Of a stretch of 64,000 bases of DNA, positions 1 to 8,407 are shown piece by piece. Under the pieces are notes generated by a model that saw only the letters and a program-made list of their open reading frames with translations, was not told where the DNA came from and made no database searches. Location: NCBI GenBank assembly GCA_017635675.1, contig JAGBLA010000003.1, positions 1 through 64,000 of the forward strand, read 5' to 3'. Position numbers and translations under genes: made by a program. Each line of letters opens with the position of its first letter. Within the stretch, counting starts at the first letter, position 1. This DNA is from Ruminiclostridium sp. (lineage in GTDB: Bacteria; Bacillota; Clostridia; Oscillospirales; Ruminococcaceae).

Positions 1-275
1 TAATTTAGGCTGTTCGGTACTCTGTCAAGATACTCGGCTTGTTTGCCACGATTGAAGCACCCGAACTTGCCGATCATACAGCCGCCCATGCTGACGGTCA
101 TATCCTGCGGCGGGTCGGCGTATTGATATGTTATATCTGCATACTCGCCGTCCAGCACGACCTTGACCGCTGTCAGCAGCATATTGGGCTTGTTTTTCTT
201 TCCTCGTTCTATGTACTCCTGCCGCTCGGCGGGGGAGATGTCACCGCCAATGACCGTGACTTCAATATTTTCCAT
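1..275 (-). CDS. Small NrdD-like (anaerobic ribonucleotide reductase C-terminal type) protein, at window edge
   Basis: A leftward reading frame starts with ATG at 275 and stays open to the left edge, giving 91 residues. The last two bases (TA) could begin a stop codon just outside the window. The protein starts MENIEVTVIGGDIS. It contains a Val/Asp/Tyr-rich segment (VVLDGEYADITY) and ends FNRGKQAEYLDRVPN. The ending resembles the C-terminal tail seen in class III ribonucleotide reductases and in small stand-alone NrdD-like proteins of clostridia (N-x-G/A-K-x-A-E-x-x-D-R-V). That assignment is from recall of the family pattern, not a search, so it is tentative. A strong promoter lies upstream (318-346). 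The gene appears to be the first of a leftward unit continuing outside the window. Confidence 0.5.
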   Translation of the reverse strand, partial: MENIEVTVIGGDISPAERQEYIERGKKNKPNMLLTAVKVVLDGEYADITYQYADPPQDMTVSMGGCMIGKFGCFNRGKQAEYLDRVPNSLN

Positions 276-317
276 TGACTTCCAACTCCGATTCCGGTCG
301 TTTGATCGACCTTTCCG

Positions 318-346
318 ATTATATCATATCGCTCGGAAAAAGTCAA
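318..346 (-). promoter_or_regulatory. Sigma-A promoter for the leftward edge gene
   Basis: Reading leftward, TTGACT (341-346) and TATAAT (318-323) are separated by 17 nt. A small inverted repeat, GGTCG-N6-CGACC (297-312), sits at about the transcription start and could be an operator or a 5' hairpin. Confidence 0.75.
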
Positions 347-500
347 ACGATTCATTGCTTTTAACAATCTTTGGCGGAAAACTTTGTGTATATCATAGAA
401 AATGCGCTCGATTTGCGGTCTGTGGAGTTTCCTTCCTGACCTTCGTGCGCTTTCTGTAAATTTGTTAAATTGTCACGAAATTTTGATTGAAAATTTTATA

Positions 501-530
501 CCCGTGGGGGTTCAAATCCTGTCAGTGCCT
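501..530 (+). other. Possible tRNA 3'-end scar (T-arm-like sequence)
   Basis: The stretch GTGGGGGTTCAAATCCTGTC (504-523) looks like the T-loop and 3' side of a tRNA (GGTTCAAATCC core), but no 5' half, anticodon arm or matching acceptor stem precedes it. It lies in an otherwise gene-free spacer (276-575) where I see nothing else besides the leftward promoter. It could be an attachment-site remnant from a lost integrative element, or chance. Confidence 0.25.
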
Positions 531-575
531 ATTTGACCTCAAAAAATATCTACGGAAACGGGATTTTGAAATCCC

Positions 576-620
576 AATAAAAATCGCCCACAAACGGCTT
601 AACCAAGCCTTTTGTGAGCG
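576..620 (-). terminator. Rho-independent terminator after tRNA-Gly
   Basis: On the minus strand a 16-bp near-perfect stem (585-600 with 605-620, one mismatch and one G-T pair) has a GGTT loop and is followed by an ATTTTTATT tract. It sits about 25 nt beyond the tRNA 3' end. Confidence 0.8.
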
Positions 621-645
621 AAATATCTAAACCGTTCGGCTTAGA

Positions 646-719
<74 letters not shown>

Positions 720-729
720 ATGATATAGT

Positions 730-758
730 ATTATACACCCATTTTTTCGGTTTGTCAA
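730..758 (-). promoter_or_regulatory. Promoter of tRNA-Gly
   Basis: Consensus TTGACA (753-758) and TATAAT (730-735) are separated by exactly 17 nt, reading leftward into the tRNA. Confidence 0.9.
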
Positions 759-788
759 TGTTTTTTGTGTAATTAACGGAAAATTTTA

Positions 789-817
789 TTGACAACTTGC
801 GAAATATAATATATAAT
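789..817 (+). promoter_or_regulatory. Promoter of the HD-GYP gene
   Basis: TTGACA (789-794), a 17-nt spacer and TATAAT (812-817). It is divergent from the tRNA promoter 30 bp away and leaves a 5' leader of about 60 nt. Confidence 0.9.
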
Positions 818-884
818 ATAGTGCGTATGGATATTTTCTCTGCCGCATCGGTAATAGCAGAGAGCCGGGGGGTGTTATATAGCA

Positions 885-3083
885 ATGACAAGTGAACTGT
901 CAGATACATATAAAAAGTCGAAACGGCGCAGCACGTTCACAGCGGTGGTTCTGTGTGCGGTGTGCCTTGCTGTCAATTTCATATTCTTCGGCATAGCGAG
1001 AAGTCTGGAACTCCCGCTGTACCTTGATAATGTCGGGATAATCCTGGCTGCGATACTCGGCGGGTATCTGCCGGGCATATTCGTCGGTTTTCTGACGAAT
1101 GTTGTAAACTGCATCTCGGATCCGTCGTCGATATACTACGGGATAATAAGCGTGCTGAACGCGGTCATTGCCGCATATTTCGCCCAAAAAGGCTGGGTAA
1201 CGATACGAAAGCCGATGAAGCTGCTTTTGCTCGTGGTGCTGCTCGCTATCGAGGGCGGAGGCTTCGGAACGCTTCTGCCGTGGTTCCTTGACGGGATACA
1301 TCTTGACAGCGAATCCTTCGCGAACAAGATAATCGAGCTCGGCATAACAACGAGCATACCCGCGGCGCAGCTGCTTGGCAACCTGTTCATGGATCTGCTT
1401 GACAAGGCACTCACCGTCGCAATAGTCATGATAGTATATACCCCGCTTCCAAAACGGCTGAAAGACACGCTCAGGTTCAGCGGCTGGATCCAGCGTCCGA
1501 TGTCCGACGATGAGAAGGATAAGCTTAAGCATATAGGCTGCCGCAAGATCTCGGTGCGCACGAAGACAATGGCGATAATCATAATCGCGCTTACAATCAT
1601 GGGAACTGCGGCGACAGTCATAAGCTTCGTGCTGTTCAGCGGCGTGGCAATGGAGCAGCATACAAAGCTCGCCCAGGGCGTGGCGAACGTAGCCGCGGGA
1701 TTTGTTGACGGCGACAGCGTTGACCGCTGGCTTGCCGGGGGCAGGGACTCAGCGGGCTATGCCGAAACGGAAAAGCTCCTTTACAACCTGCAGCACAGCA
1801 ATGACGAGATAGAGTACGTTTATGTGTATCAGATACGCGAGGACGGCTACCATGTGGTATTCGACCTTGACAGCGAGAAAGTCAAGGGCTCACCGGTGGG
1901 CAGCGTTGACCCGTTTGAGACGGATTTCCTTGACAAGGTGCCTGCCATGCTCGCGGGGGAGGACATCGAGCCTACCGTGCTCCGCGGCAATTCCTACGGA
2001 GATGTGCTGACGGTCTATCGTCAGATATACGACAGCAGCGGCAATGTAGCCGCTTACGCGGGCGCGGACGTGTCCATGGAGCATATCGACAGGTATAACA
2101 GGAACTTCTATACCGGCATGATATCGCTGTTCTTTGCGTTCTTCATCGTGATATTCGCGGTAGTGCTCTGGGTGGTGGAGTACCACATAGTCCTGCCCGT
2201 GAACTCAATGGCAATAAACACTGATAAATTCGCGTTCAACAGCAACGAGTCGCTGGAACAGAGCGTTGACAACCTGCGTGGGCTTGACATACAGACCGGC
2301 GACGAGATAGAGAACCTTTACGGCGCTATCGTGAAAATGGCGGGGGACAGCGTTGAACACCTTGAGGACATAAGAAACAAGAACGAGACCATAGTTAAAA
2401 TGCAGAACGCGCTTATCCTGGTGCTTGCCGACATGGTGGAGAGCCGCGACAAGAACACCGGCGACCATGTACGCAAGACTGCCGCCTACGCGAGAGCGAT
2501 AATGCGCAAGATGAAGGAGCTCGGTTTCTATCCCGATCAGCTCACCGACAAGTTCATAGCCGACGTGAGCAATTCCGCACCGCTGCATGACGTGGGCAAG
2601 ATAAAGGTATCTGATGTGATACTCAACAAGCCCGGGCGCCTTACGGACGAAGAGTTCGTGATAATGCAGAGCCACACGAAGATAGGCGGCGAGATAATAG
2701 ACCAGGTCATAAGCCTTGTGCCGGAGCCCGATTATCTCAATGAAGCAAAGAACCTTGCGACCTATCACCATGAAAAGTGGAACGGCAAGGGCTATCCCGA
2801 GGGCAGGGCAGGCGAGGATATACCGCTGTCCGCGCGTATCATGGCAGTGGCGGACGTATTTGACGCTCTCGTGTCAAGACGAAGCTACAAGGAGCCCTTC
2901 TCCTTTGAACAGGCGTGTGACATTATCCGTGAAAGCTCTGGTACGCACTTCGACCCGAAGGTCGCCGAAGCGTTCCTTGCGGCTGAGGAGGAATGCCGTG
3001 CTATCGCGGCGTCATTCGGAGATGCTCTCGTCAAGGATTACGTGGAGGACAATCATGTCGATGACAGCGGCAATGCGCGCTGA
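885..3083 (+). CDS. Membrane-bound HD-GYP phosphodiesterase (cyclic-di-GMP type)
   Basis: This 732-residue protein should hydrolyse c-di-GMP at the membrane. Residues ~17-190 form several membrane segments that resemble an ECF-transporter S component or MASE-type sensor (LDNVGIILAAILGGYLPGIF). A further transmembrane helix near 228 opens an extracytoplasmic sensor region (~255-405), closed by another helix at ~410-435. Residues ~500-700 are an HD-GYP domain with all signature elements: HVRKTAAYA, HDVGKI (H568, D569), HHEKWNGKGYP (from H628) and ARIMAVADVFDAL. No GGDEF partner lies nearby, so it would act on a pool made elsewhere. The start at 885 follows a G-rich segment (GGGGGGTG) that is only a fair ribosome-binding site. 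The catalytic class is clear, but the sensed ligand is unknown. Confidence 0.9.
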   Translation: MTSELSDTYKKSKRRSTFTAVVLCAVCLAVNFIFFGIARSLELPLYLDNVGIILAAILGGYLPGIFVGFLTNVVNCISDPSSIYYGIISVLNAVIAAYFAQKGWVTIRKPMKLLLLVVLLAIEGGGFGTLLPWFLDGIHLDSESFANKIIELGITTSIPAAQLLGNLFMDLLDKALTVAIVMIVYTPLPKRLKDTLRFSGWIQRPMSDDEKDKLKHIGCRKISVRTKTMAIIIIALTIMGTAATVISFVLFSGVAMEQHTKLAQGVANVAAGFVDGDSVDRWLAGGRDSAGYAETEKLLYNLQHSNDEIEYVYVYQIREDGYHVVFDLDSEKVKGSPVGSVDPFETDFLDKVPAMLAGEDIEPTVLRGNSYGDVLTVYRQIYDSSGNVAAYAGADVSMEHIDRYNRNFYTGMISLFFAFFIVIFAVVLWVVEYHIVLPVNSMAINTDKFAFNSNESLEQSVDNLRGLDIQTGDEIENLYGAIVKMAGDSVEHLEDIRNKNETIVKMQNALILVLADMVESRDKNTGDHVRKTAAYARAIMRKMKELGFYPDQLTDKFIADVSNSAPLHDVGKIKVSDVILNKPGRLTDEEFVIMQSHTKIGGEIIDQVISLVPEPDYLNEAKNLATYHHEKWNGKGYPEGRAGEDIPLSARIMAVADVFDALVSRRSYKEPFSFEQACDIIRESSGTHFDPKVAEAFLAAEEECRAIAASFGDALVKDYVEDNHVDDSGNAR

Positions 3084-3112
3084 GAACCGAACAGCATTTA
3101 CGGAGGTAAGCT

Positions 3113-4657
3113 ATGAATAAGGTGGACTGGCTGGACGGCGCGGTATTCTATGAGATATATCCGCAGTCCTTCAAGGATACGAATTCCGACGGGATAGGCG
3201 ACTTCGCGGGTATCGCGGAGAAGCTGGACTATATAAAGGAGCTGGGCTGCACGGCGATATGGATGAACCCGTGCTATGATTCGCCCTTTCTCGACGCGGG
3301 ATATGACGTGCGGGACTATTACCTTGCAGCGCCCCGCTACGGCACCAACGACGACCTAAAAAGGCTGTTCGGGCAGGTGCATGAGCGCGGTATGCACATA
3401 CTCCTCGACCTTGTGCCGGGGCATACGTCATGGGAGCACGAGTGGTTCAGGGAGTCCTGCAAAGCTGCGAGAAACGAATACACTGACAGATACATCTGGA
3501 CGGACAACACATGGGAAGCCCCTTGCGGCATGAATGCACTCATCGGCATTTCCGAGCGTGTGGGAGCCTGCGGAGTGAACTTCTTCTCACATCAGCCCGC
3601 TCTCAACTACGGCTACTACAAACCCGACCCAGCCAAGCCGTGGCAGCAGTCCACGGATTCCGAGGGCGCGAAGGCTACGCTCGAAGCCATGAAGGACATC
3701 ATGCGGTTCTGGCTTGGCATGGGCTGTGACGGCTTTCGGGTGGATATGGCACATTCGCTGGTGAAGAACGATGAGGACGGCAAGGGCACGATAAAGCTCT
3801 GGCAGGACGTGAGAGCGTTCCTTGACCGTGAGTTCCCCGACGCGGCAATGGTGTCGGAGTGGGGAGAGCCCGACAAGTCGCTGCTGGGCGGGTTCCACAT
3901 GGATTTCCTGCTGCACTTCGGTCCCTCGCATTACAACGACCTGTTCAGATGCGAAAAGCCGTTCTTCGGCGGAAACGGCGATGCGTCGGAGTTTGTCGCG
4001 AGATACCTTGAGAGCCGCCGCAAAGCGGGCGCTGACGGGCTTATCTGCATACCCTCGGGCAACCACGATATGGTACGCCTGGCTAAGTACCTGCACGGCG
4101 ATGAACTGAAAATGGCGTTCGCGTTCCTGCTGTCAATGCCGGGTGCGCCGTTCATCTACTACGGCGACGAGATAGGCATGAGATACGTTGAGGACATACC
4201 GTCGGTGGAGGGCGGATATGAGCGAACGGGTTCCCGCTCGCCGATGCAGTGGGACAGCACCGTGAACGCGGGCTTCAGTGCCGCGCCGAGGGACAGGCTG
4301 TATATCCCCATAGACCCTGCGGACGACCGTCCGACTGTGGAAGCGCAGATAAACGTCCCTGGCTCGCTGCTCGGTGAGGTACGGGAGATGTGCAGACTGC
4401 GCGCGGAGCATAAGGCTCTTCAGAGCCGCGGAGACATAGAGTTCATCTGCGACGGAAAGCCGGGCGAACCGCTGGTCTATATCCGTTCATGTGAGAGCGG
4501 GCGCGTACTCGTTATCCTCAATCCCACGGATAAGGAATGCACCTTTGCTCTTGACGAAAAGATAAGCGAACCCGTTTACAGGGTCGGTAAGTCAGCCCAT
4601 GGCAGTGCAGGGGGAATAACCGCGGCACCGCGCTCGGCAGGGTGGTACGTAATGTAA
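3113..4657 (+). CDS. GH13 family alpha-glucosidase/amylase-type glycosidase
   Basis: The 514-residue protein has no signal peptide and is probably cytoplasmic. The N-terminus (DGAVFYEIYPQSFKDTNSDG) opens the GH13 barrel. The catalytic residues are visible: nucleophile D211 in GFRVDMA, acid/base E249 in SEWG and the transition-state Asp D319 in NHDM. The C-terminal ~70 residues look like the usual beta domain. Length and the FIYYGDEIG segment fit enzymes acting on short alpha-glucosides (oligo-1,6-glucosidase, maltose or trehalose-type), but the exact linkage cannot be read. The start has the ribosome-binding site GGAGG 5 nt upstream. Neighbouring manA and ROK kinase genes suit intracellular sugar use. 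It lies 29 nt after the HD-GYP gene and may be cotranscribed with it. Confidence 0.88.
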   Translation: MNKVDWLDGAVFYEIYPQSFKDTNSDGIGDFAGIAEKLDYIKELGCTAIWMNPCYDSPFLDAGYDVRDYYLAAPRYGTNDDLKRLFGQVHERGMHILLDLVPGHTSWEHEWFRESCKAARNEYTDRYIWTDNTWEAPCGMNALIGISERVGACGVNFFSHQPALNYGYYKPDPAKPWQQSTDSEGAKATLEAMKDIMRFWLGMGCDGFRVDMAHSLVKNDEDGKGTIKLWQDVRAFLDREFPDAAMVSEWGEPDKSLLGGFHMDFLLHFGPSHYNDLFRCEKPFFGGNGDASEFVARYLESRRKAGADGLICIPSGNHDMVRLAKYLHGDELKMAFAFLLSMPGAPFIYYGDEIGMRYVEDIPSVEGGYERTGSRSPMQWDSTVNAGFSAAPRDRLYIPIDPADDRPTVEAQINVPGSLLGEVREMCRLRAEHKALQSRGDIEFICDGKPGEPLVYIRSCESGRVLVILNPTDKECTFALDEKISEPVYRVGKSAHGSAGGITAAPRSAGWYVM

Positions 4658-4697
4658 AAAACAGGCGGCGATGCCGTCTTTGATAAAGGAGAAAATT

Positions 4698-6245
4698 ATG
4701 ACTGTCATCATTGTGACTATCATTGTCTATCTGCTGTTAATGGTTGCGATAGGCGTGATATTCTCACGGAAAAACAACGATGTCGGGGATTTCTACCTCG
4801 GCGGACGAAAGCTCGGACCCATTGTAACCGCCATGAGCGCGGAAGCCTCTGACATGAGCAGCTATCTTCTTATGGGACTGCCGGGGCTTGCGTATCTCTG
4901 CGGCTGCGCGGAGGTAGGCTGGACGGCTATCGGACTTGCGGTGGGTACGTATCTCAACTGGCTCATAGTAGCCAAGCGGCTTCGCGTGTACTCAAACCGC
5001 ATCAACGCTATCACGATCCCGGAGTTCTTCTCAAAGCGCTACGGTGAGAAAAAGAGCGTTATCCTCGGTATCTCGGCGCTGATAATCCTTGTGTTCTTCG
5101 TTCCGTACACCGCGTCGGGTTTTTCGGCGTGCGGCAAGCTGTTTGAGCAGCTTTTCGGCTGGGATTACCACCTCGCGATGATAATAAGCGCACTTATCAT
5201 CATACTTTACACGAGCATCGGCGGTTTCCTTGCCGCAAGCACCACCGACCTTATCCAAAGCATAGTTATGACCACCGCGCTTATCGTAGTGCTCGTATTC
5301 GGCATCAACACTGCGGGCGGCGTTGACAGCGTGATAGAGAACGCCAAGGGACTGAGCGGCTATCTGACGCTTTTCGAGAACCACAATGCCGACGGGACAT
5401 CCTCGCCCTTTGATTTTCTCAGCATAATCTCCACACTCGCGTGGGGTCTGGGCTACTTCGGAATGCCTCATATCCTGCTGCGTTTCATGGCGATAGGCGA
5501 CCACAACAAGGTGGGGACATCACGCCGCATAGCTTCGATATGGGTAGTTATCTCCATGGGCATTGCTGTGTTCATAGGTCTTATTGCCAACGCGCTCACT
5601 GCTCAGGGTGTCATCGACCCGCTTACCACAAGTGCGGAGTCCGAGACTGCGATAATCAAGCTCGCGTTCGTAATGAACGAGGACGGCATGATAATGGCAG
5701 TGTTCGCGGGACTTATCTTTGCGGGCATACTTGCCTGCACCATGTCCACTGCCGATTCCCAGCTTCTTGCCGCATCTTCGAGTATGTCGGAGAATATACT
5801 CAAGGGCGTGTTCGGGCTAAAGCTTTCCGAGCGCGCGTCCATGCTGGTAGCAAGACTTGTGCTGTTCGCTATCGCGGTTGTGGCGATCATCATAGCGTGG
5901 GACAAGGACAGCTCGATATTCGGCGTAGTATCATTTGCGTGGGCAGGCTTCGGAGCTACATTCGGCCCGATAATGCTGCTTGCGCTGCTGTGGAGACGCT
6001 CCAACAAGTACGGCGCGATAGCGGGACTTGCCGCGGGCGGTATAATGGTGTTCGTATGGGAGTTTCTCATAAGCCCTCTCGGCGGAGTATTCGGCATTTA
6101 CGAGCTGCTGCCCGGATTTATAGTTGCGCTGGTGGCTGATATAGTCGTATCGCTGCTCACAAAGGCTCCCGACGAGAGCGTGACTGCGGATTTTGACGGC
6201 TACAAGGCTGCGATCAGATCCTCAAAATCAGCAGGCGAGATGTAA
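4698..6245 (+). CDS. putP: Sodium/solute symporter, PutP (proline) type
   Basis: A 515-residue integral membrane protein of the SSS family with about 13 helices. The N-terminal GDFYLGGRKLGPIVTAMSAE and the SDMSSYLLMGLPG segment contain the sodium- and substrate-site helix break typical of PutP. SADSQLLAASS in helix 9 is also characteristic. I chose the ATG at 4698 because AAAGGAG lies 6 nt upstream. An in-frame ATG at 4671 would add a polar MPSLIKEKI extension with no ribosome-binding site. Proline is the usual substrate of this subgroup, but other small organic acids or sugars cannot be excluded. It sits 40 nt after the GH13 gene and ends at a terminator. Confidence 0.85.
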   Translation: MTVIIVTIIVYLLLMVAIGVIFSRKNNDVGDFYLGGRKLGPIVTAMSAEASDMSSYLLMGLPGLAYLCGCAEVGWTAIGLAVGTYLNWLIVAKRLRVYSNRINAITIPEFFSKRYGEKKSVILGISALIILVFFVPYTASGFSACGKLFEQLFGWDYHLAMIISALIIILYTSIGGFLAASTTDLIQSIVMTTALIVVLVFGINTAGGVDSVIENAKGLSGYLTLFENHNADGTSSPFDFLSIISTLAWGLGYFGMPHILLRFMAIGDHNKVGTSRRIASIWVVISMGIAVFIGLIANALTAQGVIDPLTTSAESETAIIKLAFVMNEDGMIMAVFAGLIFAGILACTMSTADSQLLAASSSMSENILKGVFGLKLSERASMLVARLVLFAIAVVAIIIAWDKDSSIFGVVSFAWAGFGATFGPIMLLALLWRRSNKYGAIAGLAAGGIMVFVWEFLISPLGGVFGIYELLPGFIVALVADIVVSLLTKAPDESVTADFDGYKAAIRSSKSAGEM

Positions 6246-6273
6246 GCGCATCGGACGAAATAAGCAGAATATG

Positions 6274-6303
6274 GCCTCCGCGGAATGTCTGCGGGGGTTT
6301 TGC
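6274..6303 (+). terminator. Terminator after the symporter gene
   Basis: CCTCCGC (6275-6281) pairs with GCGGGGG (6291-6297) and is followed by TTTTG. Confidence 0.7.
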
Positions 6304-6323
6304 TGTCATAGGAGCAAAACCTC

Positions 6324-6352
6324 TTTACATTTAATATTATTTGTGATATAAT
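6324..6352 (+). promoter_or_regulatory. Promoter of manA
   Basis: TTTACA (6324-6329), 17 nt, TATAAT (6347-6352). Confidence 0.8.
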
Positions 6353-6383
6353 GTGAGTATCGTATTCTGAAGGGATTGATGTT

Positions 6384-7337
6384 ATGTATGTTATGAAACT
6401 CACAGCCCCCTGCAAGGACTATATCTGGGGCGGCACACGGCTGCGTGACGAGTACGGTAAGCGCTCGGACGCGGATAAGGTAGCGGAAAGCTGGGAGCTG
6501 TCCTGTCACAAGGACGGTAAAAGCGTGATAGCCAACGGCAGTTACGAGGGAAGCACGCTTGAGGAATATATAGAAAAAGAGGGAAAGCAGGTGCTCGGTA
6601 CCAACTGCGGGCGCTTTGAATATTTCCCCGTGCTGATAAAGCTCATAGACGCAAAGGACAACCTCTCGGTGCAGGTACACCCCGACAACGACTATGCAAT
6701 GCGCGTGGAGGGCGAGTACGGCAAGACCGAGATGTGGTACGTGATAGATGCGGACGAGGGCGCGGAGCTGCTTTACGGCTTTAAGCATGAGATCTCCCGC
6801 GATGAGTTCGCGGAGAGGATAAGAAACAACACTCTCCTTGAAGTCACCAACAATGTGCCTGTGCATAAGGGCGACGTGTTCTTCATCGAAAGCGGCACTC
6901 TCCACGCCATAGGCAAGGGCATACTTATAGCGGAGATACAGCAGAACAGCAATACTACCTACCGTATCTACGATTACGGCAGAGTGGGCAAGGACGGCAA
7001 GCCGCGTGAGCTGCACATCGACAAGGCGTGCGAGGTGACGAAGCTGATACCGCCGACCCGTCCCACCAAGCCCATGGGCGAGCCGATGAAAAAGGACGGC
7101 TGGACTGAGACGCTGCTTGCGGAGTGCGAGTATTTCCGCGTGCGCAGGCTTGATGTGGAAGCATCGGCGAAGTACACCGCGGACGGTACATCGTTCCATT
7201 CGCTGCTTGTGCTTGACGGAGACTTCGACATCGGAGGCGTGGAGCTCTCAAAGGGCGAGAGCTGCTTTATCCCTGCGGGGCTCGGCGCGTATGAGCTGAA
7301 AGGCGCGGGTGAAGCGATACTGACGGATATAGTCTGA
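6384..7337 (+). CDS. manA: Mannose-6-phosphate isomerase, class I
   Basis: This 317-residue enzyme interconverts mannose 6-phosphate and fructose 6-phosphate and is zinc-dependent. The compact Firmicutes type I fold is recognisable from APCKDYIWGG, the metal-site motif QVHPDN, KTEMWYV, the second metal motif SGTLHAIG and QNSNTTYRIYDYG. The upstream GAAGGG supports the ATG at 6384; an ATG nine bases later is possible. It is followed 23 nt on by the ROK kinase, with which it probably forms an operon converting mannose and glucose units to central intermediates. Confidence 0.93.
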   Translation: MYVMKLTAPCKDYIWGGTRLRDEYGKRSDADKVAESWELSCHKDGKSVIANGSYEGSTLEEYIEKEGKQVLGTNCGRFEYFPVLIKLIDAKDNLSVQVHPDNDYAMRVEGEYGKTEMWYVIDADEGAELLYGFKHEISRDEFAERIRNNTLLEVTNNVPVHKGDVFFIESGTLHAIGKGILIAEIQQNSNTTYRIYDYGRVGKDGKPRELHIDKACEVTKLIPPTRPTKPMGEPMKKDGWTETLLAECEYFRVRRLDVEASAKYTADGTSFHSLLVLDGDFDIGGVELSKGESCFIPAGLGAYELKGAGEAILTDIV

Positions 7338-7360
7338 AAGCGTGCGAAAGGGGGAGCAAG

Positions 7361-8353
7361 GTGAAATACTACATCGGCATAGACATAGGCGGGACGAATC
7401 TCTCAACGGGCGTGGTCGATGACGACTGCAATATCATCGGGAGGAGCAAGATAAAGACCGAGACCGGCAGACCCTATGAGGAAGTCATAGCCGACATCAT
7501 CGAAGGGGTTGAGCTTGCGGTCGCCGACGCGAAGATAAGCATGGACGATGTGCGCTGGATCGGCGCAGGCTGCCCCGGCACCTGCAATACCGAGACCGGC
7601 GAGGTGGAGTATTCCAATAATCTCCGCTGGAACCATGCACCGCTCCTTGCGGATCTGGAAAAGGCGTTCGGAAAAAAGACATACATCGACAATGACGCGA
7701 ATGCCGCGGCTTTCGGCGAGTATCTTGCGGGAGCAGCCAAAGGCGCAAAGAATGCCGTGATCATAACTCTCGGCACGGGAGTTGGCGCGGGGATAATCCT
7801 TAACGGGAAGATATTCTCAGGCACCAATTTTGCCGGAGGCGAGATCGGTCACACGGTCATAGTTCTGGACGGCTATCCGTGCACCTGCGGACGAAAGGGC
7901 TGCTTTGAGGTGTATGCGTCCGCGACAGGGCTTGCGCGCATGACGAAGGAAGCTCTCGAAACGCACCCGGACAGCAAGATAGCGCAGCTCGTGGAAGCTG
8001 ACGGGCGTATAAGCGCGCGCACGGCGTTCAACGCGGCGAAGATGCACGACGTGGTCGGGCAGGAGGTGGTTGACCGGTATATCCGTGCTCTCGCCTGCGG
8101 CATCACCAATACCATAAATATATTCCAGCCTGACATACTGTGCATAGGCGGAGGCGTATGCAACGAGGGCGCAAGGCTGCTTGACCCGCTCAAAGAGCTG
8201 GTGGCGCGGGACATTTACTCAAAGAACAGCGCCAAGAATACCGAGATATGTATATGCAAGCTCGGCAACGACGCAGGCATAATAGGCGCGGCTATGCTGG
8301 GCAAGAGCGTTGACGGCGGCATACTCAAAAGCGTTTTCGGCAAAGATAAGTAA
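7361..8353 (+). CDS. glcK: ROK family glucokinase
   Basis: A 330-residue sugar kinase expected to phosphorylate glucose at C6. The N-terminal phosphate loop is YIGIDIGGTNLSTG. The ROK zinc site is CTCGRKGCFEVYASATGLA, preceded by GGEIGHTVI, and the adenosine site is IGGGVCNEG. The start codon is GTG at 7361, preceded by AAAGGGGGAG. No DNA-binding domain is present, so it is the enzyme rather than a ROK repressor. It lies directly downstream of manA. The preferred hexose could also be N-acetylmannosamine or fructose in this family, but glucose is most common for this Firmicutes subtype. Confidence 0.88.
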   Translation: MKYYIGIDIGGTNLSTGVVDDDCNIIGRSKIKTETGRPYEEVIADIIEGVELAVADAKISMDDVRWIGAGCPGTCNTETGEVEYSNNLRWNHAPLLADLEKAFGKKTYIDNDANAAAFGEYLAGAAKGAKNAVIITLGTGVGAGIILNGKIFSGTNFAGGEIGHTVIVLDGYPCTCGRKGCFEVYASATGLARMTKEALETHPDSKIAQLVEADGRISARTAFNAAKMHDVVGQEVVDRYIRALACGITNTINIFQPDILCIGGGVCNEGARLLDPLKELVARDIYSKNSAKNTEICICKLGNDAGIIGAAMLGKSVDGGILKSVFGKDK

Positions 8354-8407
8354 TATAAGGAAATCCTGTCGGAAATCGGCGGGTAAGAACAAGAAAGGAA
8401 CGAATTT

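Noticed and set aside
163..459. Rightward frames near the left edge
   Set aside because: Antisense to the leftward gene at 1-275 and to its promoter. The composition is basic and aromatic-rich, with no supported start.
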